This document shows, piece after piece, positions 42,188 to 50,609 of a stretch of DNA of 64,000 nucleotides (within the stretch, counting starts at the first letter, position 1; every line of letters begins with the position of its first letter). A program made the translations under genes and the position numbers. Below the pieces are notes generated by a model. That model ran no database searches. It saw nothing but the letters and a program-made list of their open reading frames with translations, and was not told the origin of the DNA. The DNA comes from Prevotellaceae bacterium (GTDB lineage: Bacteria > Bacteroidota > Bacteroidia > Bacteroidales > Bacteroidaceae): NCBI GenBank assembly GCA_015257125.1, contig JABZKU010000012.1, positions 1 through 64,000 of the forward strand, in the 5' to 3' direction.

Positions 42188-42611
42188 GAGATTTGCGTTG
42201 CCGATGATCGTGTTGGAGTTTGCGTTCGTAAAACCGCAAGCGGCGGTAGAGTTCCGGTAGAGCGGCGCTTCCCTGTCGGCGGGAATGTGCGTTCGGGACG
42301 TCGGGGGAGTGGGGGAACCTCTCGAGTTGGTCGATGGCGGTGCGAGTGGCGGTGAGGTCGATGCTGTCCATGAGCAAAATACCGTCTTCGCGTGCCGTCA
42401 GTGCGTGGGGATGCGCCCGCCGCATGGTGCGAATCGTGGCGCGCGCGCTGTCATAATGCTGTGTCGCGAGTTGTTGTCGTGCGCGTGCCAAGGCTGCTCG
42501 CCCGGCACTTTCGTCGGCGAGCCGGCGCGAGGACACCTTGGGCGTCTTTTCGTGACAACCGGCACACAAGAGGCCGAGGGAAAGAAGGGGGACGAGAAAC
42601 AAGCGCTGCAT
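42180..42611 (-). CDS. Small lipoprotein of unknown function
   Basis: 143 residues. A lipoprotein signal (MQRLFLVPLLSLGLLCAGC, lipid Cys 19) is followed by a helical, TPR-like segment (ARARQQLATQHYDSARATI) and a basic tail (LRRLRFYERK-type). The last 8 bases overlap the start of the helicase gene. Short lipoproteins of this shape precede pcrA in some Bacteroidales, but I do not recognise a named family. Confidence 0.7.
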   Translation of the reverse strand: MQRLFLVPLLSLGLLCAGCHEKTPKVSSRRLADESAGRAALARARQQLATQHYDSARATIRTMRRAHPHALTAREDGILLMDSIDLTATRTAIDQLERFPHSPDVPNAHSRRQGSAALPELYRRLRFYERKLQHDHRQRKSHD

Positions 42612-42702
42612 AGTGAGAGGACTATTGGGGGGCTAAGTTACGAAAAAAAGGCCATATTGGCCGATTTATACGGGGATTTCGGGCGAAACAAGGCGAATAA
42701 CG

Positions 42703-42733
42703 TTGGTTGCAGAAAAAATAATGAGTAAATTTG
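42703..42733 (+). promoter_or_regulatory. Promoter of cdd
   Basis: TTG (42703-42705), 20-nt spacer, TAAATTTG (42726-42733), 31 nt before the ATG. It is a textbook Bacteroidetes promoter. Confidence 0.75.
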
Positions 42734-42764
42734 CAGTTAAACCATTATCTATTTTGACAACCCA

Positions 42765-43253
42765 ATGAAACAAGCCAGTTTTCATCTTCCTTATCGCATC
42801 TTGACTCCCGGAGTTGATGTTTCGGCTGAGGCCGATGTGCGTTTGATCGAAGCGGCTAAGGCGGCTACGCAAACGAGTTATGCTCCCTATTCCCATTTTT
42901 GTGTGGGAGCGGCCGTGTTGCTCGAAAACGGTGAAATCGTGAGTGGGAGCAATCAGGAGAATGCAGCTTATCCTGCCGGAACGTGTGCAGAACGAACCGC
43001 AATTCATTATGCCAATGCGCAATTTCCCGGTGTGCGCCCTATGGCGATCGCAGTGGCTGCGCGAAAGGCGGCCGATAGTCATTTCTTGAAGCAACCGATC
43101 AGTCCGTGTGGCGTGTGCCGGCAGGTGATGATCGAAATGCAGGCGCGCTTCGGGGCACCATTGCGCGTGCTGCTCTACGGCGAAGAGGCCATTTTTGATC
43201 TCGACAGTGCCTCGGTGCTTTTGCCGTTTCAGTTTGATAGTGCTTCACTCTGA
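42765..43253 (+). CDS. cdd: Cytidine deaminase
   Basis: 162 residues. It deaminates cytidine and deoxycytidine to uridine forms for salvage. Zinc site: C74-A-E76 (GTCAERTA) and P114-C115-G-V-C118. The substrate region YAPYSHFCVGAAVL and NQENAAYPAGT are typical of tetrameric Cdd. It is monocistronic, with its own promoter and terminator, lying between two minus-strand blocks. Confidence 0.96.
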   Translation: MKQASFHLPYRILTPGVDVSAEADVRLIEAAKAATQTSYAPYSHFCVGAAVLLENGEIVSGSNQENAAYPAGTCAERTAIHYANAQFPGVRPMAIAVAARKAADSHFLKQPISPCGVCRQVMIEMQARFGAPLRVLLYGEEAIFDLDSASVLLPFQFDSASL

Positions 43254-43274
43254 TGGATTCTGCGGAGATATAGC

Positions 43275-43304
43275 AGCGGAGAGGGTTTCCCTCTCCGCTT
43301 TTTT
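43275..43304 (+). terminator. Intrinsic terminator of cdd
   Basis: An 11-bp G+C-rich perfect stem (43275-43285 with 43289-43299), loop TTT, followed by six T. Confidence 0.93.
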
Positions 43305-43564
43305 GTACCTGCTGTCGTGGGCGAATGTTTGTGGCTACCACCGGTTGTTTAGTTGCTTGTTTGCACCATCGGTTTCGTTTTGCTGGAGAAAAGGTCGGTA
43401 CGACAACGATAGGGCAGTGGCGCCCGCGTGATTTGGGGCACAACATGGCGAACCGTGCTTTGGCCGCTGTGGGAAGTGGCCAAAGCATGTTGCTTCTTCT
43501 CCGAATTTATCGCGCAGGGGTTCGGATTATCGGGTGGAAAAACGGAAGAAGTTGCGGCACGATA
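43305..43564. other. Gene-free gap between convergent operons
   Basis: No credible gene, RNA or repeat is seen. Small open frames on both strands lack start context and recognisable composition. Confidence 0.5.
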
Positions 43565-43604
43565 CAAAAAACGCCACACCTTTCGGCTGAAAGGTGTGGC
43601 GTTT
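43565..43604 (-). terminator. Intrinsic terminator of the HU/LysM gene
   Basis: A 16-bp perfect stem (43569-43584 with 43589-43604), loop GGCT, with a T-run on the minus strand. A GTGGACTTTTTCC element lies on the plus strand at 43639-43651, between this hairpin and the gene. Confidence 0.92.
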
Positions 43605-43700
43605 AGTCTAAAATCAGGGAACTTTTCCCGAAAACCCGTGGACTTTTTCCACCTTCTCGGCGGTTGAGGTCTTGGTCTTGACTGCTTTGACTCGAAATGC

Positions 43701-46700
43701 TTATTTAATCGACTTGGGATTGACGAGTTTGGGCAGTTTCAAAACTTTGTTGACCTTGATGAAGTCGGGGTTTTGGATGTTGTTGTATTCAATGATGTAT
43801 TTGGCGTAACCTCTACTTCCGTACGTGCGTTCGGCAATAAGATAGATGTTGTCGCCGGCCTTCATCTTGTGTACAGCGTGCGTGCCGGTGATGAGCATAC
43901 TGCCATCTTTCACCTGTGGATATCTCGATGCGCGGGCATATAAGTCTTTGACGCGGGCTTGTCGCTCAGCTTCGGCTTTGGATTCTGCGGCTGCGCGCTC
44001 TGCTTCGGCAATCGCTTCGGCTTTTGCGCTGTCTTCCTTCGCTTTGGCAAGCGCAGCGCGTTGTGCCGGGGTCGGAAGGACGGGTTGTACTGATTGGGCG
44101 TTGGCCGAACCGATGACACCCGAGGTGGCATGGAGTCCGTTTTCGTCTTCGGGGCTGAAGAATTCGTAAACGGGGTGCAACCAAGAGGGGATGTCTTTCG
44201 GCGTGATGACGCGCGAGTAGCAAAGATAGCCAAAGGCGCAGCAGAAAAGGACGACGAGCAGCAGGAAGAGGCCGAGCATCTTTTCTCCCGACTTGCGTTT
44301 GCGGTGACGCCGTCTGGAGCGTCTCTTGCGTCTTTCGCGGTTTTCTTTACCGGTCGTGTCGGTTGCCGCGGCAGCTGTGGTGGCATCATCGGATTTTTCG
44401 TCCTGTTCCGTCGCCGTTTTGGCTGCAGCCTCTTCGCTGAGGGGCTGTTCCGTCGGGGGAGCTTCTGCTTCTTCAGCGGGACTGTCTACCTTTTCCGCCG
44501 TGTCGGGTACTTCGGGTGTCGGCTCGAGGGGAGCTTCTTCCTTTGTCTCTGTTGGTTCTTCGTTCTCCACAGCTGTTGCGATGGAGAGGGGAACTGAGAG
44601 AGGGGTCGGCGCAACAATTACTGTTTCGTCGGCCGATTCGGTCGGCGTTGCTGTCGTGTCTGCTGTTTGCTCTTCAGTAGTTTCGGCTTCCGATACCTCT
44701 GTTTCGGCTGCATCCACTGCCGTTTCTGTTTCAACAGCAGCTGTTGCTATTTCAGCAACAGCAGTTTCTGTTTCTGAAACCTCTGCTTCGGCTTCATCTA
44801 CCCCTGTTTCTGTTTCCGTTACCTCTGCTGCTGTGGAAGACTCGGCCGGAGCTTCTCCCTCGATGGCCGTTTCTTCGGTTTGAAGGGGGAGGTTTTCCTC
44901 GGAGGAAGGCATCTTCGTCTCGAGAGCTTCGAGATCAATTTGCGGAGCCGCAATGGTGGAGGGGAGTGCCGGGCTGTTTTGCTCGATTTCTACCTGTTCG
45001 GCGTGTGCTGTTTCGGCCGCTTCTTCCGTTTCGGGGAGGGCTTCGGTCGTTTCAGCGGGCTGGACTTCGGCGGCATCAGCCGTTTCGCACGTCGCGGTGG
45101 AAATTTCTTCTTTGCATTCCGCTTGTTCTACGGGCACTTCCGGAAGAACGGGAGCAGGATCGCTGTGTTTGATCTCAAAATCAACCGGGTAGCGATATTG
45201 ATCTCGCAGCGGGATTGCCGTTGCTGTGGGGGTTGGCGCTTGCGTTGCGGGCTTTTCTTCCGAAAGTTCGCGCAAGGCCTCGCGAGTCGGTACGAATTGG
45301 AGCGCAGGCCCGTGGGAAGGCTCCGGTTCTACCGGTGTTGCCGGGGCTTCCTCGGAAGTTTCGGCCGCAACAGGAGCACTTTCTTCCGCAATTTCAGCGG
45401 AAGGCTCTTCTGACAACGCTAAATCGATGATTGGAGCGGCAACTGTTGAGAGAACGACAGGAGCACTTTCGCTTTCTGTGTGAGCGGATTGAGCGTTTGT
45501 ATCATCTTGTGCTGCAATCGTGTCCGTTTCTTCGGCAGTTTCCTCCGTGAGTGGGGCTTCAGCTGCTGTTTGTTCGAGAAGTTCGACGATATTTTCGCTG
45601 TTTTCAGCGTCTTCTTCTTCGAAGTCTTCTTCATCTACTTCGACTTCGTCAACTTCTTCTGTAGTGTCGTGGTCTTCCTCTTCGAAGTCTTCTTCGTCTG
45701 CTTCGACTTCATCAACTTCTTCTGCAGCGTCGTGGTCTTCCTCTTTGAAGTCTTCTTCATCTACTTCGACTTCCTCAACTTCTTCTGCAGTGTCGTTGGT
45801 TTCTTCGACGAGTTCGGCGATGTCGACTTCGGCTACTGCAGTGTATGCTGTAGTGGCATCAGCACTTTCTACAGCAAGGGGAGTGATTGCTTCCTCTTCT
45901 TCTATGCTGTCTTCAGCAATGGCGGCCTCCGTGTCCGGCGTTTCCGTGAGAAGTTCGGAAAGTAACTCGTTGTTGAGCACCGGAGATGGGGTTTGCGAGA
46001 CGAGAAGTACGTCGGCGATGATCGGAACCGGTGTGGGACGTTGGAGAAGGGGCGAAGTGACCGGAGATACCCGAGCCGTTTCGGTAGAGGAAACGTCAGT
46101 TGTAGCTTTAATATGGCCTGGCTGGGCTGCTTCCTTCTCTGCCTGTTCCGTGTGAATGGCGGGTGTGCGGTCTACAATCGTCTTGCTTTCTTTGCAAGTG
46201 TTGCTGGTTTCCTCTGAAACTGTGTTATTGGACCCGCAATTAGCGTGGAGATTCTCGACAACCTCACTACTTTGTTCACGAATCGGGTTGCTTGGCTCGA
46301 GAACCGTGCTGCTTTCTACAGTAACCGGTGTGGTTTGCGTAGCTTCCCCTACGGGGACAGTGCATTCAACGGCGGTTTCTTCGGTAGAATCGTCCTTTTC
46401 TACTTTCTTCTCCTCAACGGTTGGAGCAAAGTCTACTTTGTTAGAGGGCGTTACCGCTGTTTCTGTTTCCGTTTTTGCCGGAGTGACCGGTGCTTCATTG
46501 GCAGTTTGTTCTGCAGCTTCGAGTGCTGTTTCGGGCGTATTGTCGTTAAGCGTCACCGTTGTGAAGTGGGCGAACGGGCGGTTGACGAGTTCGCGCAAAG
46601 TTCCGTCGGGGGTGAAGCTAATCTTGTTGTGTCCGCTGATTTGGAAGCGCTCGCCGGTGTTGATGTTCACGCTTTCACGCTCACTGACCTCCACTAACTT

Positions 46701-46862
46701 GAAAGTGCCAAAGCCGGTGACTTTGACAAAGCTGTCTTTCAGCAGACCCTCTTCGGTCAACTCAAAGAAAGTGCGCACGAAGTCCTCCGCTTGCTCGGGG
46801 GACAGCGATTCGCGCTCGGCCAAAAGAGCCGACAGGTCTTGAAGTGTGTACTTTTTCTCCAT
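43701..46862 (-). CDS. Giant HU/IHF-domain, transmembrane, LysM protein
   Basis: 1053 residues. Residues 1-105 are an HU/IHF-like DNA-binding domain (VKVTGFGTFKLVEVSERESV, then NTGERFQISGHNKISFTP). Residues about 106-835 are a very long low-complexity linker rich in Glu, Ala, Thr, Val and Pro. A strongly basic stretch (about 840-861) precedes one transmembrane helix (about 863-885, LGLFLLLVVLFCCAFGYLCY). A short coiled coil (Ala/Glu/Lys) and a C-terminal LysM domain (about 995-1045; HKMKAGDNIYLIAERTYGSRG) follow. Positive charges before the helix predict HU inside and LysM in the periplasm. LysM domains bind peptidoglycan, so the protein could tie DNA to the cell wall. HU-LysM proteins occur in Bacteroidales, usually shorter. 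The gene follows a small HU gene by 41 bp. Confidence 0.88.
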   Translation of the reverse strand: MEKKYTLQDLSALLAERESLSPEQAEDFVRTFFELTEEGLLKDSFVKVTGFGTFKLVEVSERESVNINTGERFQISGHNKISFTPDGTLRELVNRPFAHFTTVTLNDNTPETALEAAEQTANEAPVTPAKTETETAVTPSNKVDFAPTVEEKKVEKDDSTEETAVECTVPVGEATQTTPVTVESSTVLEPSNPIREQSSEVVENLHANCGSNNTVSEETSNTCKESKTIVDRTPAIHTEQAEKEAAQPGHIKATTDVSSTETARVSPVTSPLLQRPTPVPIIADVLLVSQTPSPVLNNELLSELLTETPDTEAAIAEDSIEEEEAITPLAVESADATTAYTAVAEVDIAELVEETNDTAEEVEEVEVDEEDFKEEDHDAAEEVDEVEADEEDFEEEDHDTTEEVDEVEVDEEDFEEEDAENSENIVELLEQTAAEAPLTEETAEETDTIAAQDDTNAQSAHTESESAPVVLSTVAAPIIDLALSEEPSAEIAEESAPVAAETSEEAPATPVEPEPSHGPALQFVPTREALRELSEEKPATQAPTPTATAIPLRDQYRYPVDFEIKHSDPAPVLPEVPVEQAECKEEISTATCETADAAEVQPAETTEALPETEEAAETAHAEQVEIEQNSPALPSTIAAPQIDLEALETKMPSSEENLPLQTEETAIEGEAPAESSTAAEVTETETGVDEAEAEVSETETAVAEIATAAVETETAVDAAETEVSEAETTEEQTADTTATPTESADETVIVAPTPLSVPLSIATAVENEEPTETKEEAPLEPTPEVPDTAEKVDSPAEEAEAPPTEQPLSEEAAAKTATEQDEKSDDATTAAAATDTTGKENRERRKRRSRRRHRKRKSGEKMLGLFLLLVVLFCCAFGYLCYSRVITPKDIPSWLHPVYEFFSPEDENGLHATSGVIGSANAQSVQPVLPTPAQRAALAKAKEDSAKAEAIAEAERAAAESKAEAERQARVKDLYARASRYPQVKDGSMLITGTHAVHKMKAGDNIYLIAERTYGSRGYAKYIIEYNNIQNPDFIKVNKVLKLPKLVNPKSIK
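45618..45797 (-). repeat. 63-nt tandem repeat inside the HU/LysM linker
   Basis: Near-identical units at 45618-45680, 45681-45743 and a partial one at 45744-45797. Each encodes a 21-residue acidic unit of the type VDEVEVDEEDFEEEDHD. The high identity suggests recent expansion by slippage. Confidence 0.85.
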
Positions 46863-46903
46863 ATCTATATGGTGTTACGCGCTGGTTTGTGTGGGAAAAA
46901 CAA

Positions 46904-47179
46904 TCACGCGTTAGCCTTTTCCTTCATTGCATTGCTGGGTTTGAAGGAGATAGCCAATTTGGGAGGTACGAGTTGTCGTTGCTTGCTCGAGGGGTTGACG
47001 ATGATGCGTTCCTTCTTTTTCTTCACTTCGAAGGCACCAAAACTCTGAACGTTGAGCGTATCGCCTTCTTCCAGAGTATCGGCGAGCAATTCCACCAGGC
47101 TATCTACCAATAGCTTGGTGCTTTTTTGACTTTTCTCGGTACGCGCGGCGAGGGCGTTGATAAACTCTTTGTTGTTCAT
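46904..47179 (-). CDS. HU-family DNA-binding protein
   Basis: 91 residues, the full length of a single HU/IHF-type subunit. It has the N-terminal helices (NKEFINALAARTEKSQKSTK), the conserved GDTLNVQSFGAFEVKKKKER strand turn and the basic arm region (IIVNPSSKQRQLVPPKLAISF). It bends or packages DNA in the nucleoid. It lies 24 bp after rimO and 41 bp before the giant HU/LysM gene; the two may form mixed complexes, which is inference. Confidence 0.92.
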   Translation of the reverse strand: MNNKEFINALAARTEKSQKSTKLLVDSLVELLADTLEEGDTLNVQSFGAFEVKKKKERIIVNPSSKQRQLVPPKLAISFKPSNAMKEKANA

Positions 47180-47203
47180 GCCGGCAAGAATAGAGAAGTT
47201 GCT

Positions 47204-48514
47204 TTATTGTATTTCGGCGTAGAGGTCAAATTCCTCTGCAGCTGTGACTTTGGCGTTGTGAAACGAGCCGATTTCCAAAGGATTCTCAGTGGCGCGAATC
47301 AAAACTTCGCAGTCCACTTCCGGAGAATCGTATTCGGTGCGACCAATGTAGTAGTCGCCTTCTTTGCGATCGATGACAATGCGGAAAACTTTGCCCACTT
47401 TTTCGGCAGAGAGTTCGGCTGAAATTTCTTCTTGCAGTGCCATCAGGCGATCTAATCTCTCTTGTTTTACCTCAGCGGGGACATTATCTTCGTAATTGTC
47501 GGCTCCGTAGGTTCCTTCTTCCTCACTGTAGGCGAAGGCACCCATGCGTTCGAAGCGAACGGTGCGTACGAATTCCATGAGTTCCTCGAAGTCCTCATCC
47601 GTTTCGCCCGGGAAACCCACCATCAGCGTGGTGCGGAGGGTTATACCCGGGACTTCACGGCGGAAAGCCGCGATGAGATCGAGGGTTTCTTGCTTGGTGA
47701 TGTGTCGTTTCATGCGCGAAAGCATGTGATCCGACACGTGTTGCAGCGCGATGTCAAGGTATTTGCATACATTCTTGTTTTCGCGAATCACACGCAAGAG
47801 CTCCATTGGGAAACGGCTGGGATAAGCGTAGTGCAAACGAATCCATTCCACGCCCGGGATTTGCGCCATTTGCTCGATTAGTTCGGCAATTCGGCGATGG
47901 CCATACAGGTCTACACCATAATAAGTGAGCTCTTGGGCGATAATTTGGAATTCGCGGACACCGGTTTTCACCAATTCTTCCACTTCCGAGAGAATTTCCT
48001 CCATCGGGCGGCTGATATGGCGCCCGGTAATCAAAGGAATGGCGCAATAAGCGCAACTGCGATCGCAGCCTTCTGAGATTTTGAGGAAGGCATAGTGCTT
48101 GGGTGTCGTGAGTACACGCGTATTCAGCGCTTGGCATGAGGCACTTTCGGAAACACCGGCGGGAGAAAGGTCTTTGATCAGATCTTTCCAGTCGAACTTA
48201 CCATAGAAACGATCCACTTCCGGGATTTCTTCCCGCAACTCTTTGCGATAGCGTTCGGAAAGACAGCCCATCACGTAGACGCGATTGAGGGTTCCTTCAT
48301 TTTTTTGCTCCACCAATTCGAGAATGGAGTTGATACTTTCCTCTTTGGCGTCACCAATGAATCCGCAGGTGTTGATTACTGCGATATCGCCGTGCAGTTC
48401 ATCCGGATTGTGGTGGAAATTGCAACCGATGGCGGCAAATTGGCGAAGTAGATTCTCAGAGTCCACGAGGTTCTTGGAGCACCCCATGGTGATAACGTCT
48501 ATCGTATGTTTCAT
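47204..48514 (-). CDS. rimO: Ribosomal protein S12 methylthiotransferase
   Basis: 436 residues. A radical-SAM enzyme that adds a methylthio group to an Asp of ribosomal protein S12. The N-terminal UPF0004 domain has MGCSKNLVDSE, VINTCGFI and MGCLSERY cysteines for one cluster. The radical SAM motif is CDRSCAYC in KISEGCDRSCAYCAIP. The C-terminal TRAM domain (IGRTEYDSPEVDCEVLIRA) recognises substrate. It sits 94 bp after ftsY and 24 bp before the HU gene. Confidence 0.96.
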   Translation of the reverse strand: MKHTIDVITMGCSKNLVDSENLLRQFAAIGCNFHHNPDELHGDIAVINTCGFIGDAKEESINSILELVEQKNEGTLNRVYVMGCLSERYRKELREEIPEVDRFYGKFDWKDLIKDLSPAGVSESASCQALNTRVLTTPKHYAFLKISEGCDRSCAYCAIPLITGRHISRPMEEILSEVEELVKTGVREFQIIAQELTYYGVDLYGHRRIAELIEQMAQIPGVEWIRLHYAYPSRFPMELLRVIRENKNVCKYLDIALQHVSDHMLSRMKRHITKQETLDLIAAFRREVPGITLRTTLMVGFPGETDEDFEELMEFVRTVRFERMGAFAYSEEEGTYGADNYEDNVPAEVKQERLDRLMALQEEISAELSAEKVGKVFRIVIDRKEGDYYIGRTEYDSPEVDCEVLIRATENPLEIGSFHNAKVTAAEEFDLYAEIQ

Positions 48515-48608
48515 TGTTAAGTTCGTCTATGTCGTCGTGGAGAGGGGTGCGCTGCCTGTGGAGAGAATTTCCGTGAGCGTAGGGAAGCGTTGCGTAGAGC
48601 GCGGCGGG

Positions 48609-49571
48609 TTAATTGTCGGAGAAGAGGGAGTCGACAAATTCCGTTGCGTTGAAAGGTTGCAAATCGGTCATCTTTTCGCCGAGACCGATGTATTTTACGG
48701 GGATTTTCATTTGGTGCGAAATCCCAATCACCACACCGCCTTTGGCCGTTCCGTCGAGTTTGGTGATGGCCAATGCAGAAATTTCGGTGGCCAGTGCGAA
48801 TTGCTTCGCTTGTTCGTAAGCGTTTTGTCCGGTGCTACCGTCGAGAACGAGCAAAACTTGGTCGGGCGCATCGGCATCGAGCTTTTGCATCACCTTTTTG
48901 ATCTTGCTCAGTTCGTTCATCAAGCCGACTTTGTTGTGCAGACGGCCGGCGGTGTCGATGATCACCACATCGGCTTGTTCGGCTTTGGCGTGTGCCACCG
49001 TATCGTAGGCCACTGAAGCGGGGTCGGCCCCCATTTTTTGTTTGACTACGGGAACTCCGATGCGTTGTCCCCAAATGTCGAGTTGTTCGATGGCGGCGGC
49101 ACGGAAGGTGTCGGCCGCTCCGAGTATTACTTTCTTGCCTTCTGCCTTAAACTGGTAGGCGAGTTTGGCAATGGTCGTTGTTTTCCCCACGCCGTTAACG
49201 CCCACCACGAGAATGACGTAGGGGCGGCGACCTTCGGGGATCTCAAATCCTTTGTTTTCCTTTGTGTTGCCGTCGGTGGCTAGGAGAGCGATGATTTCTT
49301 CTTTGAGAATGCGGTTGAGTTCACTCGTACCTACATATTTATCTCGCGCAACACGCTCTTCGATATTGTGAATCACATCGCGGGTCGTGTTGACTCCGAC
49401 GTCACTGGTGATGAGGACGTCTTCCAAATCATCGAGCACATCGTCGTCTACCTTCGATTTTCCGGCGATAACGTGGGCTATTTTGCTGAAAACGCTGGTT
49501 TTGGTGTTTTGAAGGCCATTGTCGAGCGTTTCTTTCTTTTCCTTTTTGGAGAATAAGTCGAAGAATCCCAT
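48609..49571 (-). CDS. ftsY: Signal recognition particle receptor
   Basis: 320 residues from ATG 49571 (MGFFDLFSKKEKKET); the upstream in-frame start would translate the -7 element. It is the SRP GTPase receptor delivering ribosomes to the Sec translocon. Motifs: P-loop GVNGVGKTTT (124-133), DTFRAAAIEQL, IIDTAGRLHN, TKLDGTAKGG. The acidic A domain is very short, as in other Bacteroidetes; membrane contact would be through the N-terminal amphipathic helix. It is adjacent to rpmB-rpmG-DUF4295 but separated by a terminator. Confidence 0.96.
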   Translation of the reverse strand: MGFFDLFSKKEKKETLDNGLQNTKTSVFSKIAHVIAGKSKVDDDVLDDLEDVLITSDVGVNTTRDVIHNIEERVARDKYVGTSELNRILKEEIIALLATDGNTKENKGFEIPEGRRPYVILVVGVNGVGKTTTIAKLAYQFKAEGKKVILGAADTFRAAAIEQLDIWGQRIGVPVVKQKMGADPASVAYDTVAHAKAEQADVVIIDTAGRLHNKVGLMNELSKIKKVMQKLDADAPDQVLLVLDGSTGQNAYEQAKQFALATEISALAITKLDGTAKGGVVIGISHQMKIPVKYIGLGEKMTDLQPFNATEFVDSLFSDN

Positions 49572-49591
49572 GATGACAGATATAGTTTGTG

Positions 49592-49599
49592 CAAATTTA
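49592..49599 (-). promoter_or_regulatory. -7 element TAAATTTG of ftsY
   Basis: Minus-strand TAAATTTG (49599-49592), 21 nt before the ftsY ATG. It lies just past the rpmB-operon terminator, so ftsY has its own start site. No clear -33. Confidence 0.5.
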
Positions 49600-49643
49600 C
49601 GACAAAAAAGTGGGATTCGTACACTCATCTATATAGAAAACAA

Positions 49644-49681
49644 CAAAAAAAGCCATCGCTTGGTGAGGCGATGGCTTTTTT
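49644..49681 (-). terminator. Intrinsic terminator of rpmB-rpmG-DUF4295
   Basis: A 9-bp stem (49651-49659 with 49668-49676), extended by A-T pairs, is followed on the minus strand by a long T-run. Confidence 0.93.
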
Positions 49682-49744
49682 AGGAGGTGCTTTGTGGGCA
49701 CCGAGTAGGAGTATTTCTGAGCAGAGTTGTCTCTGTTTTCGAAA

Positions 49745-49903
49745 TTAGCCTTTGAAGAAGGCTGCAACGTCTTCGTTGCGAACCATCTGCTCGTCAAAGC
49801 AGTAGGCACCCGTTTTGGGGCTCTTTACCACTTTGATGACTTTCGTATAGGAGCGTCCGTCCGTCTTGCCGGATTGGAGCGATGCGACTGTCTTTTTAGC
49901 CAT
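49745..49903 (-). CDS. DUF4295 small protein
   Basis: 52 residues, translated directly from the sequence: MAKKTVASLQSGKTDGRSYT onward, then KVIKVVKSPKTGAYCFDEQM and ending DVAAFFKG. It is small and basic and always seen downstream of rpmG in Bacteroidetes, so a ribosome-associated role is likely but unproven. It begins 23 bp after the rpmG stop and is followed by the operon terminator. Confidence 0.88.
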   Translation of the reverse strand: MAKKTVASLQSGKTDGRSYTKVIKVVKSPKTGAYCFDEQMVRNEDVAAFFKG

Positions 49904-49926
49904 GGTGTGCTGCTATTGCGAGGTTA

Positions 49927-50115
49927 TTATTTGATTTCCTTGTGGATGGTCATGCGCTTAAGAATCGGGTTGTACTTCTTCAGCTCGAGGCGTTCGGGAG
50001 TATTCTTGCGATTCTTCGTCGTGATGTAACGGCTAGTGCCGGGCATGCCGCTTTCCTTGTGTTCAGTGCATTCGAGGATTACCTGAACGCGATTACCTTT
50101 AGCTTTCTTTGCCAT
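49927..50115 (-). CDS. rpmG: 50S ribosomal protein L33
   Basis: 62 residues. The family pattern is clear: MAKKAKGNRVQVILECTEHK, then GTSRYITTKNRKNTPERLEL and KKYNPILKRMTIHKEIK. Only one cysteine is present, so it is the zinc-free (C-minus) type. It lies 11 bp after rpmB and 23 bp before the DUF4295 gene. Confidence 0.96.
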   Translation of the reverse strand: MAKKAKGNRVQVILECTEHKESGMPGTSRYITTKNRKNTPERLELKKYNPILKRMTIHKEIK

Positions 50116-50126
50116 TGTAATGTGGT

Positions 50127-50387
50127 TTAGCCGATTACTTTGATGTCTTTCCAGTCGCAGTAGCCTTTAGCCACTGCATTGACGAGGGCGGCGTCGAGCC
50201 CCACCTTGTTGATCGTGCGGAGACCTGCTGCTGAGAGCTTCAGCGAGATCCAGCAACCTTGTTCCACGTAGTAGAATTTCTTGGTGAACAAGTTGGCATC
50301 GAAGGTACGCTTGGTGCGACGTTTCGAGTGCGAAACGTTGTTGCCAATCATGGCTTTCTTACCAGTAATTTGACAAATCTTAGACAT
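50127..50387 (-). CDS. rpmB: 50S ribosomal protein L28
   Basis: 86 residues from ATG 50387, chosen over an upstream in-frame start that lies between promoter and gene without conserved residues. Signature: MSKICQITGKKAMIGNNVSH, then SKRRTKRTFDANL and a C-terminal WISLKLSAAGLRTINKVGL. It is the first gene of the rpmB-rpmG-DUF4295 operon. Confidence 0.96.
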   Translation of the reverse strand: MSKICQITGKKAMIGNNVSHSKRRTKRTFDANLFTKKFYYVEQGCWISLKLSAAGLRTINKVGLDAALVNAVAKGYCDWKDIKVIG

Positions 50388-50440
50388 TGCTATCTGTAAT
50401 TTTCTTGTTTCAGTTGAAGTAGTTATTCCCAATCGAGGTG

Positions 50441-50472
50441 CAAATTTACACGATAGATTCCTATCTCACAAA
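50441..50472 (-). promoter_or_regulatory. Promoter of rpmB operon
   Basis: Minus strand: TTTG (50472-50469), 20-nt spacer, TAAATTTG (50448-50441), 53 nt before the rpmB ATG. Confidence 0.75.
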
Positions 50473-50544
50473 CTTTTCTCCAATTATTTTCCCTAAAGGT
50501 GTGAGATCGCACGCATTATTTATAGTGTAGTGTGCACTTTGCGA

Positions 50545-50586
50545 CGTTCGCCGCACAATTCTCAAAGCGGAATTGCGCGGCGAACG
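50545..50586 (-). terminator. Hairpin after cinA (terminator-like)
   Basis: A 17-bp stem (50545-50561 with 50570-50586) with one A-C mismatch, 24 nt beyond the cinA stop. No T-run follows, so it may be a 3' stabiliser rather than a classic terminator. Confidence 0.6.
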
Positions 50587-50609
50587 AACGTATATATAAT
50601 AAGGAGTGC

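Noticed and set aside
45618..45797. CRISPR-like spaced repeats
   Set aside because: The 63-nt units are directly adjacent, in frame and inside a coding sequence; there are no spacers or cas genes.
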